Translations under genes and position numbers: made by a program | Shown here: positions 6,774-16,090 of the stretch, in pieces | Numbering within the stretch: the stretch's first letter is position 1 | How the letters are laid out: each line of letters opens with the position of its first letter | Source of the DNA: Bremerella volcania | GTDB taxonomy: Bacteria > Planctomycetota > Planctomycetia > Pirellulales > Pirellulaceae | NCBI RefSeq assembly: GCF_007748115.1 | Contig: NZ_CP036289.1 | Coordinates: 3,844,001 to 3,908,000, forward strand | Direction: 5' to 3' | DNA length: 64,000 nt | Notes under the pieces: generated by a model | What the model was told of the DNA's origin: nothing | The model's database searches: none | What the model saw: the letters and a program-made list of their open reading frames with translations, nothing else

Positions 6774-9533
6774 TTAGAACGGAGCTTCGTCGCTGGCCGA
6801 CTCTTCCGCTTTCTTGGCGGTCTTTTTGGTCGCCGCTTTCTTGGTGGTCGACTTTTTAGCCGACTTCTTGGTGGCTGCTTTTTTCTTGGTGGTTTTCTTT
6901 TTCGCCGTCTTTTTGGCGGCTTTCTTCGGGGCTGCCTTCTTCTTGGCCTTCTTTTTCTTGGTGCCCCCCTTGGCGGCGCGATCGGCCAGAAGCTGCAAGG
7001 CAACTTCCATCGTCAACTCGTCAGGAGAGGCCCCCTTGGGCAGCGAGGCGTTCGTCTCGCCGTCGGTTACATAGGGGCCGTAGCGGCCATCCATGATCTT
7101 GATCACTTCTTCAGTCACCGGCGACTTGGCGAGCGTCTTGAGCGGTTCTTTCGGAGCCCCTCGACCGCCCCGCGTCTTGGGCTGGGCCAACAATTCAAGG
7201 GCCTTCTCCATCTCGACTTCGATCGGAGAAATATCGGCCGGCAGCGAACGGGTTTCGTCGTTCCACTTCACATAAGGACCGAATCGCCCGTTGTACGCGA
7301 CGATCGGTTTCTGATCGTCAGGGTGCAGACCCACTTCGCGCGGCAGCGAAAGCAGTTTGATCGCCGTTTCCAGGTTCACGTCCCCCGCGTTCATCCCTTT
7401 GAGCAGCGAAGCATTCTTCGGCTTCTCGTCGTCATCCGGCGAGCCCATCTGCACGTACGGGCCGAATCGGCCGGTCTTCAGATAGATCGGCTTGCCGGTC
7501 TCGGGGTGTTCGCCCATCGGCTCTTCCCCTTTTTCGGACTGCTCGAGAATTTCCATGGCCCTGGCCAGGTCGATCTCGTCCGGTGGCAGTTCGTCGGGGA
7601 TCGATCCGCGGCGCTCGCCCTGTTCGACGTAGGGTCCGTAGCGGCCAACCCGCACGAAGACCTCGTCGCGATGCTCTCCTTCCTCGGGAACACCGAGCGG
7701 AATCGAGTTCACGCTACGAGCATCGACGTCCTTGATGCGTTCTTCGATGACCTGCTTCAGGCCGTGATTCTCGACGCCGAAGTAGAACTTCTTGAGGTAG
7801 TCGTTGGCGTCCGCTTCTCCGCGGCTGATGCTGTCGAGGTCGTCTTCCATCTTCGCGGTGAAGTCGTAGTCGACCAGTCGCTCGAGGTGCGCTTCTAGCA
7901 GCCCCACCACGGCAAAAGACGTCCACGTGGGGACCAGTGCGTTCCCCTTCTTGAAGACGTATTCGCGGCGGAGAATCGTATCGATAATCGAAGCGTAGGT
8001 ACTCGGACGCCCAATCCCCATTTCTTCCAGGCTCCGGGTCAGCGAAGCTTCGCTGAAGCGGGCGGGGGGCTGCGTGGTGTGGCTCTTCGGATCGAACTCT
8101 TTGGCATCGACCTTCTGCCCTACTTCCACGGATGGAAGCAGCGTTTCGCGGTCGGCCAGTTCGGCCTGAGGATCGTCCGAACCTTCGACGTAGGCCCGCA
8201 AAAAGCCGGGGAAATCGATCGTCTTACCGCTGACGTAGAAGACCGCTTCTCCCCCGCCGATGTTGATCGAAATGCGGTGACCGCGGGCATCGGCCATCTG
8301 GCAGGCCACGGTTCGTTTCCAGATCATCTCGAACAGCTTGAACTGTTCGGCGCTCAGTTCTCCTTTGAGCGATTCCGGCTTGCGGAATTCGTTGCCTGCT
8401 GGTCGAATCGCTTCGTGAGCTTCCTGGGCGTTCTTCACCTTCGAGGAGTAGACCCGAGGCTTTTCGGGCAGGTAGTCTTTGCCGTATTCGCTTTCGACCA
8501 GCTTGCGCGACGCGTCAATCGCAACCTGGGCCAGGTTGGTCGAGTCGGTACGCATGTAAGTGATGTAACCGTTTTCGTACAGGCTCTGAGCAACCTGCAT
8601 CGTCCGCCGAGCCGTGAAGCCGAGTTTACGGTTGGCTTCCTGCTGCAACGTACTGGTCGTGAATGGAGCGGCCGGCTTGCTGGTGTACGGCTTGTTCTCG
8701 AGATTGCTGACTGAGAAGTCAGCACTGCGAATGCGTTCCAGCAGCGACTTGGCCCCTTCTTCATCAAGCAGCAGCAGACCTTCTTTGTTGACCTTGCCGG
8801 TCGACGAATCGAAGTCGCGGCTGGAAGGAACCCGCTTGCCGTCCGCTTCGACCAGGGTCGCTTCGAACGACTGGCCGTCGACTTCAAACGTGGCGACCAG
8901 GTCCCAGTAGGTGGCCGAATGGAACGCCATGCGGTCGCGCTCGCGCTGCACGATCAGACGCACCGCGACGCTTTGCACGCGGCCGGCCGACAGTTTCGGT
9001 TTGATCTTTCGCCACAAGAGCGGGGAGACCTCGTAGCCATACAAGCGGTCGAGAATACGCCGTGTTTCCTGGGCGCGGACCAGCCCGTCGTCGATGGTAC
9101 GCGGGTGTTCCAGGGCTTCGTTGATGGCCGTTTCGGTGATTTCGTGGAAGACGAGCCGATGCACCGGGACTTTCGGCTTCAAGATTTCCTGCAAATGCCA
9201 GCTGATCGCTTCCCCTTCGCGGTCTTCGTCCGTCGCGAGGTAAAGTTCGTCCGACTCCTTCAGCAGCTTCTTGAGCTTGGTGACCTGTTGTTTCTTATCG
9301 GTCGGAACGATGTAGACCGGGTCGAAGTTGTCGTTGACGTTGACCCCCAGGTAGGCCCATTCCTGGTCTTTGTATTCCTGCGGGATTTCCTTCGCCCCCT
9401 GGGGCAAGTCACGAACGTGACCGATCGAGGCCTCGACAAGGTAGTTCTTTCCGAGAAATTTTGAGATCGTCCGAGCCTTGGCTGGGGACTCGACGATTAC
9501 CAAGGCCTTCTTGCTGTTACCCGATTCCGCCAT
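6774..9533 (-). CDS. topA: DNA topoisomerase I (type IA)
   Basis: A 919-residue enzyme that relaxes negative supercoils by a 5'-phosphotyrosine intermediate. The TOPRIM domain has VESPAK (Glu15) and the metal-binding TDEDREGE (Asp102, Asp104). The catalytic tyrosine is Tyr326 in YITYMRTDS. From about residue 620 there are four copies of a GRYGPYV-type repeat, which replaces the zinc ribbons of E. coli TopA, as in actinobacteria and cyanobacteria. The last ~65 residues are almost entirely Lys/Ala/Thr/Pro (KKAAKKTAKKKTTKKK and similar) before an acidic EESASDEAPF end. This resembles the basic tails of bacterial histone-H1-like proteins and probably binds DNA. Start ATG 9533 gives MAESGNSKKALVIVESPAK. 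Convergent with the preceding gene, sharing a bidirectional terminator. Confidence 0.97.
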   Translation of the reverse strand: MAESGNSKKALVIVESPAKARTISKFLGKNYLVEASIGHVRDLPQGAKEIPQEYKDQEWAYLGVNVNDNFDPVYIVPTDKKQQVTKLKKLLKESDELYLATDEDREGEAISWHLQEILKPKVPVHRLVFHEITETAINEALEHPRTIDDGLVRAQETRRILDRLYGYEVSPLLWRKIKPKLSAGRVQSVAVRLIVQRERDRMAFHSATYWDLVATFEVDGQSFEATLVEADGKRVPSSRDFDSSTGKVNKEGLLLLDEEGAKSLLERIRSADFSVSNLENKPYTSKPAAPFTTSTLQQEANRKLGFTARRTMQVAQSLYENGYITYMRTDSTNLAQVAIDASRKLVESEYGKDYLPEKPRVYSSKVKNAQEAHEAIRPAGNEFRKPESLKGELSAEQFKLFEMIWKRTVACQMADARGHRISINIGGGEAVFYVSGKTIDFPGFLRAYVEGSDDPQAELADRETLLPSVEVGQKVDAKEFDPKSHTTQPPARFSEASLTRSLEEMGIGRPSTYASIIDTILRREYVFKKGNALVPTWTSFAVVGLLEAHLERLVDYDFTAKMEDDLDSISRGEADANDYLKKFYFGVENHGLKQVIEERIKDVDARSVNSIPLGVPEEGEHRDEVFVRVGRYGPYVEQGERRGSIPDELPPDEIDLARAMEILEQSEKGEEPMGEHPETGKPIYLKTGRFGPYVQMGSPDDDEKPKNASLLKGMNAGDVNLETAIKLLSLPREVGLHPDDQKPIVAYNGRFGPYVKWNDETRSLPADISPIEVEMEKALELLAQPKTRGGRGAPKEPLKTLAKSPVTEEVIKIMDGRYGPYVTDGETNASLPKGASPDELTMEVALQLLADRAAKGGTKKKKAKKKAAPKKAAKKTAKKKTTKKKAATKKSAKKSTTKKAATKKTAKKAEESASDEAPF

Positions 9534-9964
9534 GAATGATCCAATACAATGCGACTAGTGCCGTTACGGCCTGCGGTGCTTTTTGCCTGACGTGAAAACA
9601 AAGGTGCTTCGACGTAATGTTCTTATCTGCCAAACCCGCTGGTCAAATTTAACGTTGAGCCATACGCTTTCCGCCAGACGAAAAATCGTTGCAGATGGCG
9701 CGAATTTTTTGAAAACTCAGCTCGTTCTCTGAAAATTTGGTGAAGCTTTCCCGCGCTTCGCAAAATTTGCGACAAACAGCCCTAAAGGAAAGCCGCTGCT
9801 ACGTTTGCGGGCTGTGATTGGGATTGTATAAACCACAATTGCCCCTACAATCGTTCGAATTGTTCATTCCCGCAAAGCAATCAGTAGTGCGTCTTGACTC
9901 CTAATGTCAAGGGGGCGGGACATTTTAACACCCCATCGGCGGTTCCAATTTTCGATAGGTGACA
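9534..9964. other. Divergent intergenic region, 431 bases
   Basis: It lies between topA and the PpiD-like gene, which diverge. The central part is AT-richer, with runs such as aaaatttgcgac and gaaaatttgg. Apart from the possible promoter at 9805-9832 I see no repeat, RNA or small gene. The topA promoter must lie in the left part, but no clear boxes stand out. Confidence 0.5.
9805..9832 (+). promoter_or_regulatory. Possible sigma-70-type promoter for the PpiD-like gene
   Basis: TTGCGG (9805-9810) and TATAAA (9827-9832) are separated by 16 bases. The -10 box matches the consensus at 5 of 6 positions, but the -35 box keeps little beyond TTG. It lies about 130 bases before the start codon. Read by eye only. 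Confidence 0.3.
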
Positions 9965-12478
9965 ATGGCCACTCCGTTCAAAGTCTTCCGCGATAACCAG
10001 AAAATCTTAATGGTCGTTTTTGGCGCCCTGTTGATGGTCGCCTTTGTCGTCCTTCCGCCAATTCTGCAGTTTGGTTTCTTCTCGCAACAAACCAGTAACG
10101 AACGCGGCGACGTTGTGGTCGTGGTCGACGACGAGGAACTTTACCGCCCCGACATCGATAATCTCGTCAACAAATACGATATCGTCGCCCGCGTGATGGC
10201 CGAAGCCATCGGGCAGTCGCTGATCCTGCAGGGCTCACCCAAAGCGCCCATGCCACCAATCCCGGGTCTTCGCATTGTGCCCGCCAGCCAACAAAGCCCA
10301 GGCGGTCCGCAGTTCATGCCGGTCGGTGCGGAAGAAGCCGTGCTGTACTACGCGTGGGTCAAGAGGGCGGAAGAGCTGGGCATGGTGGTCGACGACGAGT
10401 CGGTTCGCGAATTCATGCGTGAATCGTCGGGCGGACGCCTGAGCGATTACGACTACAACGCGATTCTCAGCACCGTGACCGGCGGCCAAGGCCCCGGTTT
10501 GAATTACGACTACTTCTTCGAGATGCTGCGCGAAGTCCTCACGGCCCAGAAGCTTCAGGCCCTGGTCTTCCGCGACGGTCGCGTCGTGACGCCTGGCTCG
10601 GCCTGGGTCGCCTACCGCAACATGAACCGCACGATCTCGACCGAAATGTTCCCGGTCTCGGCCAAGGATTTCATGGATCAGGTGGGCAGTCCGAGCAGTG
10701 CCCAGATCGAAGAACTCTTCAACAAGTACAAGCACCAGCCTGCCAACCCGGCGATGAACCAGATCGGTTTCATGCAAATGGACAAGATCTCGCTGGCGTA
10801 CGTGAAGGGGGACATCAACGACTTCGTCGAAGCCGCCAAGGCGGAGATCACCGACGAGCAGGTCGCCCAGTACTACGAAGAGAACAAGGATTCGTTCCGC
10901 AAGCCCGTATTGCCATCGGCGGAACCAGAAGCCCCGGCTAGCACGCAACAGCCCTCTGGCGAAGAAACGCCGGCTCCGATGAGCGAAGAAAAGCCGGCTG
11001 CCGGAGACGCCAAGCCGATGGAAGAATCGACCGAGCCAGCATCCGAACAGAAGCCGGCTGAGGAGATGAAGAAGGAAGAAGATCCTGCCGAAGAGCCGAA
11101 GGAAGAAGCCAAGCCGGAACCATCGGCAGAAGAGAAACCTGCCGAGGAAAAGCCTTCTGAAGACAAGCCAGCGGACGACAAACCGGCTGAAGAAAAGCCC
11201 GCCGAAGAGCCTGCCAAGGAAGAGCCCACCGCGGAAGAATCTTCGCGGAACGTCACCAACGGTAATGTTCAACTGGTCAGCTTCCTGCAGGAAGACGGCG
11301 AAGAAAAGCCAGCCGCCGAAGAGAAGCCTGCTGCCGAAGCCCCGATGGAAGACGCCAAGCCGGAAGACAAACCGGCCGAGGAAGCTCCGACGGAAACCCC
11401 GGCTGCGGATGCCCCTGCCGCGGATGCTCCGGCGACCGACGCACCGATGCCAGAAGCTCCCCCGGTTGAGTACAAGCCATTGGCGGAAGTGCAGGATCAG
11501 ATTCGTACGCGTCTGGCCCAGCCGATTGCTCAGAAGCAAATGAGCGAGGCTTTGGCCGAGATTCGCGGCGTGCTGCAAGCCAAGTACGAAGAGTTCCGTT
11601 ACCTGGAAACCAAGTCGACCAAGTCCCCTTACGACACCGACGAAATCGAACGTCTGGCGACCAGCATGGGCTTGAGCTTTGGTGCGATGCCGTTGATGGA
11701 CTTCTACGAAGCTTCGCAGTCGGCCCTGGCCCAGGAAGCGGTCCACGTCGATTACACCTTCGACCAGACCTCCGGCCTGCGAACGATCAACCGTTCGATG
11801 GTCGCCGAAGCGTTCCAAACCAATAGCCCTCTCTTCCAGCCGCGTCTGTTCCCTGGGGCTTCGCAAAGCTCGATGATGTTCCGCCAGAACATCCAGGCCG
11901 AAGTGCAGTACGTTTACTGGAAGACGGAAATGAAGGATGGTTACGCTCCGAAGCTGGACGACGTGAAAGATCAAGTCGTCGCCGCCTGGAAGCAGCAGGA
12001 AGCCGGCAAGCTGGCCAAACAGGCTGCCGAAAAGCTGGCCGAGCAGATCAAGTCGAAGGAAGACCTGAACAAGGCCGCCACCGAGCGAAAGGCCGGGGTG
12101 ATCGTGGCCGAGAACATCACCTACTTCAATCAGCTTTCCGGTGGTCAGGGCCTGTCGCTGGGGACGATCCCTGGCGTGGATGACGTTGGCCAGATGACGA
12201 TGGAAGCGCTCTTCAGCGCCCCAGTCGAAAGCACGACGGTCGCTCCGAACGTCGGTGAAGACGTCTACTACGTCGCCTTCATCACCGCCGAAGCGGAAAC
12301 CAACGAAGAGCTTCGAGAAAACATGATGGCCGCCATCCAAGGCACCCTGCCCGCCAGCGTTTCGCAGTACGCCTCGCAGGAAGAGAACCTCGTGACGCGA
12401 GCCATCCTGCTCGACTTCTTCGATCCCAAGCGTATCGATTGGAAGATCGACCCGATGGATCTCGAGTCGCGTTCGTAA
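9965..12478 (+). CDS. PpiD/SurA-like membrane-anchored chaperone with long acidic insert
   Basis: An 837-residue protein. It has a short cytoplasmic start (ATPFKVFRDNQK), one transmembrane helix (ILMVVFGALLMVAFVVLPPIL), then a periplasmic SurA_N-like helical region with long charged helices to about residue 310. The segment YYEENKDSFRKP is typical of PpiD/SurA proteins just before the parvulin domain. Here it is interrupted by about 187 residues (314-500) of Glu/Pro/Lys/Ala repeats (many EEKPAEE-like units) before the frame resumes with EYKPLAEVQDQIRTRL. No canonical parvulin active site is evident, so a chaperone or scaffold role is more likely than isomerase activity. ATG 9965 follows AGGTGA. 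A GTG at 9959 is possible. A strong terminator follows the gene. Confidence 0.7.
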   Translation: MATPFKVFRDNQKILMVVFGALLMVAFVVLPPILQFGFFSQQTSNERGDVVVVVDDEELYRPDIDNLVNKYDIVARVMAEAIGQSLILQGSPKAPMPPIPGLRIVPASQQSPGGPQFMPVGAEEAVLYYAWVKRAEELGMVVDDESVREFMRESSGGRLSDYDYNAILSTVTGGQGPGLNYDYFFEMLREVLTAQKLQALVFRDGRVVTPGSAWVAYRNMNRTISTEMFPVSAKDFMDQVGSPSSAQIEELFNKYKHQPANPAMNQIGFMQMDKISLAYVKGDINDFVEAAKAEITDEQVAQYYEENKDSFRKPVLPSAEPEAPASTQQPSGEETPAPMSEEKPAAGDAKPMEESTEPASEQKPAEEMKKEEDPAEEPKEEAKPEPSAEEKPAEEKPSEDKPADDKPAEEKPAEEPAKEEPTAEESSRNVTNGNVQLVSFLQEDGEEKPAAEEKPAAEAPMEDAKPEDKPAEEAPTETPAADAPAADAPATDAPMPEAPPVEYKPLAEVQDQIRTRLAQPIAQKQMSEALAEIRGVLQAKYEEFRYLETKSTKSPYDTDEIERLATSMGLSFGAMPLMDFYEASQSALAQEAVHVDYTFDQTSGLRTINRSMVAEAFQTNSPLFQPRLFPGASQSSMMFRQNIQAEVQYVYWKTEMKDGYAPKLDDVKDQVVAAWKQQEAGKLAKQAAEKLAEQIKSKEDLNKAATERKAGVIVAENITYFNQLSGGQGLSLGTIPGVDDVGQMTMEALFSAPVESTTVAPNVGEDVYYVAFITAEAETNEELRENMMAAIQGTLPASVSQYASQEENLVTRAILLDFFDPKRIDWKIDPMDLESRS

Positions 12479-12499
12479 AACGCACTTGCAAGAAACAGC

Positions 12500-12530
12500 A
12501 AAGGGCCGGCAAATTTGCCGGCCCTTTTTT
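12500..12530 (+). terminator. Intrinsic terminator
   Basis: A perfect GC-rich palindrome at 12503-12524 (gggccggcaa pairing with its complement around an aaatt centre) is followed directly by six Ts. It lies 25 bases after the stop of the PpiD-like gene. Confidence 0.9.
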
Positions 12531-12543
12531 ATGGATTGCAGGT

Positions 12544-12570
12544 GTAGGGCCAGCGTGTCGCGGGCCCTAC
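12544..12570. repeat. Small hairpin repeat (family 1, copy B)
   Basis: The 8-bp arms gtagggcc and ggccctac (12544-12551 and 12563-12570) enclose agcgtgtcgcg, which shares the gtgtcgcggg core with the element at 6628. A run of six Ts follows on the plus strand, so it could act as a second terminator. It lies between the convergent PpiD-like and glgB genes. Confidence 0.65.
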
Positions 12571-12574
12571 TTTT

Positions 12575-14785
12575 TTAAACGCGTTTCAGCACCACCGTCG
12601 CCAGTGGTGGCAGTCGGAACTGGATCGAGTTCTCGCGGCCGTTCCATTCGATGTTGTCGGAGTGGACTTCATCGGTATTGATCACGTCGCTACCGGCGTA
12701 ACGCGAGTTGTCCGAATTGAAGACTTCCTTGTAGGTGCCTGGCATTGGAACACCCATGCGGTAATCTTCTCGCGAGGTAGGCGTGAAGTTGCACACCACC
12801 ACGACGAAGTCTTCCGGATTCTTTCCTTTGCGGATATAGCTGATCGTGCTGTTCTGCCAGTCGTTGCAGTCGATCCAATCAAAGCCATCCCCTTGGAAGT
12901 CGACCTCATGCAAAGCAGGCTCGTGAACGAGCATCGCGTTCAGGTCGGAAATCAGCTTCTGCATCCCCTGGTGCGATTCCCATTCCAAAAGGTCCCACTG
13001 CAGACCCGCTTCGAGATTCCATTCATTCCACTGGGCGATTTCATCCCCCATGAAAATCAGCTTCTTACCGGGATGCGTCCACATGTATGAAAACAGCAAT
13101 CGCAGGTTCGCGAAGCGCTGCCACATGTCGCCGGGCATCTGATCCAGCAGCGAGCCTTTGCCATGCACCACTTCGTCGTGCGACAGCGGCAGGATGAAGT
13201 TCTCGGTGAACGCGTAGATCAAGCTGAACGTCAGTTCGCCGTGATGATGCTTGCGGTAGATCGGATCCTTCCGCATGTAGCGAAGGGTATCGTTCATCCA
13301 CCCCATGTTCCACTTCAGGCTGAAGCCCAGACCGCCGTCAAACGTCGGACGGGAAACACCACCCCAAGCGGTTGACTCTTCGGCGATCGTCATCACGCCG
13401 GGATGCTGCAGGTGCGACTGCTCGTTGAATTCCTTGAGGAACGAGATCGCTTCCAGGTTTTCGCGGCCGCCATATTCGTTGGGCAGCCAGTTGCCCCCTT
13501 CGCGGCTGTAGTCGAGGTACAGCATCGAAGCCACCGCGTCGACGCGAAGACCGTCGATGTGGTACTTGTCGAACAGGAACAACGCGTTGGAGACCAGGAA
13601 GTTGCGAACTTCGTTACGGCCGTAGTTAAAGATCAACGTGCCCCAGTCCGGGTGTTCGCCGCGACGAGGGTCGTCGTGTTCGTACAAAGCCGTTCCGTCG
13701 AAGCGACGCAGACCATGATCATCTTTCGGGAAGTGAGCCGGCACCCAGTCGAGAATCACCGCCAAGCCATGCTGGTGGCAGTAGTCGACGAAGTACATGA
13801 AGTCTTCCGGGCTACCGTAACGGCTGGTGATCGCATAGTAGCCAACGGTTTGATAACCCCAGCTTCCGGTGAACGGATGCTCGGAAACGGGCATCAGTTC
13901 GATGTGCGTGTGGTTTTGCTTCTGGCAGTACTTCACCAATTCGTGAGCCAGGTGGCGGTAGTTGAACCAGCCGTGCTCCTCTTCCAGGTTTCGCTGCCAG
14001 CTTCCCAGGTGGACTTCATAGACCGACATCGGCCTGGAGAGTTGATCTTCGGCGGCACGCTGCTCCATCCATGCTTGGTCTTTCCACTGGTGGGTGCTCA
14101 GATCCACCACGACCGAAGCCGTCTTGGGAGGCACTTCAGCAGCAAAGCCGTAAGGATCGCACTTATCCACCGCGCGATCGGACTGGCGAACGCGATACTT
14201 GTACTTCTCTCCGGCGACCATGCCTGGGATAAAGAGTTCCCAAATGCCGCTGCTGCCGATGCGGTTCATCTGATGGCTGCGAGCATCCCAGTCGTTGAAA
14301 TCTCCGACGACCGAAACGGCTTTGGCATTCGGAGCCCAGACGGCGAAGTTCACGCCGGTCACGCCGTTGACGGTGCGGATGTGGGCACCCATTTTGTCGT
14401 ACGAATTCCAATGCTTCCCCTCCCCTAACAGGTGAAGGTCGAAACCGGTGAAGTACGAAGGAAATGCGTAGGGGTCGTGCAAGGTTTTCATCTGGCCGCT
14501 TCCGCTGTCGACTCGTAATTGATACTGGCCCTTTTCCGTTACCCCGTCCATGGGACACATGACTTCGAACAGTCCAGCCGGATGAATCATTTTCATCGGC
14601 ACGCTCTGACCGTGTCCTGGATGGAACAGCCAAGCTTGCTCTTTTCCCGGCAGGTAGGCACGAACCGCCGCGGATTTTGTGTTGCCCGAACCTTCGACCG
14701 GGTGAGGACCCAGAAACCGACTCGGACTGTCTGAACAGCCGTCAATAATATCCGTTATTTTACCCAAACTACCAATGGTATGCAC
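12575..14785 (-). CDS. glgB: 1,4-alpha-glucan branching enzyme
   Basis: A 736-residue GH13 enzyme that makes alpha-1,6 branches in glycogen. The order is an N-terminal glucan-binding module (about 1-120), a CBM48 domain with [21 protein letters not shown] (146-166), then the catalytic barrel. The nucleophile is Asp416 in [13 protein letters not shown] and the acid/base is Glu469 in TIAEES. Their 53-residue spacing is the same as between Asp405 and Glu458 of E. coli Glg[12 protein letters not shown] carries the third carboxylate. Length and architecture fit full-length GlgB. The start is GTG 14785 with AGGAG seven bases upstream. No other glycogen gene is adjacent, but the amylosucrase at 42.4 kb makes the same type of linear glucan. 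Confidence 0.96.
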   Translation of the reverse strand: MHTIGSLGKITDIIDGCSDSPSRFLGPHPVEGSGNTKSAAVRAYLPGKEQAWLFHPGHGQSVPMKMIHPAGLFEVMCPMDGVTEKGQYQLRVDSGSGQMKTLHDPYAFPSYFTGFDLHLLGEGKHWNSYDKMGAHIRTVNGVTGVNFAVWAPNAKAVSVVGDFNDWDARSHQMNRIGSSGIWELFIPGMVAGEKYKYRVRQSDRAVDKCDPYGFAAEVPPKTASVVVDLSTHQWKDQAWMEQRAAEDQLSRPMSVYEVHLGSWQRNLEEEHGWFNYRHLAHELVKYCQKQNHTHIELMPVSEHPFTGSWGYQTVGYYAITSRYGSPEDFMYFVDYCHQHGLAVILDWVPAHFPKDDHGLRRFDGTALYEHDDPRRGEHPDWGTLIFNYGRNEVRNFLVSNALFLFDKYHIDGLRVDAVASMLYLDYSREGGNWLPNEYGGRENLEAISFLKEFNEQSHLQHPGVMTIAEESTAWGGVSRPTFDGGLGFSLKWNMGWMNDTLRYMRKDPIYRKHHHGELTFSLIYAFTENFILPLSHDEVVHGKGSLLDQMPGDMWQRFANLRLLFSYMWTHPGKKLIFMGDEIAQWNEWNLEAGLQWDLLEWESHQGMQKLISDLNAMLVHEPALHEVDFQGDGFDWIDCNDWQNSTISYIRKGKNPEDFVVVVCNFTPTSREDYRMGVPMPGTYKEVFNSDNSRYAGSDVINTDEVHSDNIEWNGRENSIQFRLPPLATVVLKRV

Positions 14786-14866
14786 GTCCTACTCCTTGCC
14801 GATGCCCCGGCTGTCAGTGATTTCTCTTAGGGGGAGATCAATTGATGTATGCAGTTAAAAACTGGC

Positions 14867-15391
14867 CTAAGCACACGTAGCCAATGAATTTAGTGTCGAG
14901 CCGGCCTCTATCTCATGCTGGGCATTTCGCAGGGCCAGCTGGATGTCGTCGACCAGCGAAGTTCTCGCTGACCACGTGTCGGCGACTTCGTTTTCTGAGA
15001 GCGACGACCGGCAGTACTTGGCCGAAATACGATGAAACTGGCGGGCATGGGCGACGCGCGACCACAGGTCGTGGTTACGAACCGCGATACGCCGTCCGAG
15101 TCGTTCGATCTTGAAATCTTGGTCTTCCCAGGTGCAAAGCCCGTGGCGAATCCCATTGAGGATGTAGCGTGAAGGGGTCAGCAGCATCACTCGGCTTGGC
15201 TCCGGGATGGCTTCCAGGCCGCGGACCACGGCCAACAGCGCCACACGGTCGCCAAAGTGATTCGCCTCGAAGTCGGACTCGGCGATCTCGAACGTGCGGT
15301 CGGAACTCCGCAGCACGAACTGCCAACGCCCACCTTCAATGTCACTTCGCGAGCCGGTTGCGAGGAGATATTGGGGAGTGCTCTCTCTCAT
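14867..15391 (-). CDS. RNase H-fold protein lacking the catalytic acids
   Basis: A 174-residue protein whose first two thirds align by eye with RNase HI: an N-terminal ATGS turn, FGDRVALLAVVRGLEAI, LLTPSRYILNGI and VRNHDLWSRV. The metal-binding acids are replaced. The position of Asp10 is Thr12, Glu48 is Ala51 and Asp70 is Pro73, and no equivalent of Asp134 is visible. It should therefore not cut RNA-DNA hybrids and may have kept only nucleic-acid or protein binding. ATG 15391 has GGAAGAA about six bases upstream. A longer frame to 15457 has no family similarity. It is the gene before glgB on the same strand (81-base gap) and could be co-transcribed with it. Confidence 0.65.
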   Translation of the reverse strand: MRESTPQYLLATGSRSDIEGGRWQFVLRSSDRTFEIAESDFEANHFGDRVALLAVVRGLEAIPEPSRVMLLTPSRYILNGIRHGLCTWEDQDFKIERLGRRIAVRNHDLWSRVAHARQFHRISAKYCRSSLSENEVADTWSARTSLVDDIQLALRNAQHEIEAGSTLNSLATCA

Positions 15392-15811
15392 CGGTTTTCT
15401 TCCAGGGGGGATGGAATAATCGTCATATGTGGTCGCCTTCGCACCAATTGCTAGCAAAGCTGGCTCCCACGCCTTGCTTATCGGCAGCCATGTCCTACAC
15501 GCAACACTCTATCTAATCGTTTTTCTTTACCTTTTTAGCCTAGTTTCCACGATTGGATCGCGGAAACCTGCTTCCAACGCTATCACGTTGGCTCGAAAGT
15601 ATGGGAGAAGATCTGCTAAAATCATGCCGACCACTTCCTTTATGCGATTTCCCAAGAGCAATCGCGCGGGCGGCTTCGCGGCCAACCACAGCGCGATGGG
15701 TAAAATGAAATTGCTGATATGCTCTCGTACTACGCTCCCGGCCAGCCGTAGGCGAGAGGTCGTCCCATCGGGCGATACCCACCGATGCCGTTGGACAAAA
15801 GGACCTACGCC
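15392..15811. other. Divergent intergenic region, 420 bases
   Basis: It separates the RNase H-like gene from the acyl carrier protein. There is a T-rich patch (tcgtttttctttacc near 15519) and otherwise no recognisable repeat, RNA or gene. In-frame ATG 15785 could extend the acyl carrier protein by nine residues but has no ribosome-binding site. Confidence 0.5.
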
Positions 15812-16060
15812 GTGCAAGATCGTGAAGTGTTCGAATGGTTGCGCGAGAAAATTTCGCAGACTCGCCGCATCCGACCTGAAAACGTTCGTATGGAAAGCTC
15901 GCTCGCGGAAGACCTGGTGCCAGACTCGTTCGAGTTGATCGAACTGGTCTGCGAGATCGAGAAGAAGTTTGGGTTCTCGATTAACTACGATGACTTCGCC
16001 GAGATTCAGTCGGTAGGCGACGTCGTCGATTTCATCCAACATCATAGCGCGGCGCGTTAA
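15812..16060 (+). CDS. Acyl carrier protein
   Basis: An 82-residue all-helical protein. The attachment site for 4'-phosphopantetheine is Ser39 in the motif LVPDSFELIELVCEIE, a variant of the usual DSL. The rest (RPENVRMESSLAEDL before it, EKKFGFSI after it, IQSVGDVVDFI at the end) fits ACPs. It carries acyl or peptidyl thioesters in fatty-acid or specialised synthesis. No fatty-acid genes adjoin it. The nearest possible partner is the ketoacyl-synthase III homologue about 1.8 kb away on the other strand, which is only a hint. GTG 15812 is chosen because AAGGA lies 8 bases upstream. ATG 15785 is the alternative. Confidence 0.9.
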   Translation: MQDREVFEWLREKISQTRRIRPENVRMESSLAEDLVPDSFELIELVCEIEKKFGFSINYDDFAEIQSVGDVVDFIQHHSAAR

Positions 16061-16090
16061 AAAAACCTCCCTCAGTAGAGACACCTTGTT

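Noticed and set aside
6639-7898. 419-codon plus-strand frame antisense to topA
   Set aside because: The Lys-rich tail of topA read backwards gives Phe/Leu runs, which mimic a membrane protein.
11000-11450. Possible direct-repeat array (CRISPR-like) in the EEKPAEE region
   Set aside because: The repeats are short, in frame, without spacers of constant length, and encode a protein linker.
10235-12340. 701-codon open frame antisense to the PpiD-like gene
   Set aside because: It mirrors codon bias of the sense gene (Glu/Lys-rich repeats read backwards as Phe/Leu/Arg-rich), has no start signal and no domain, and the sense gene is clearly real.
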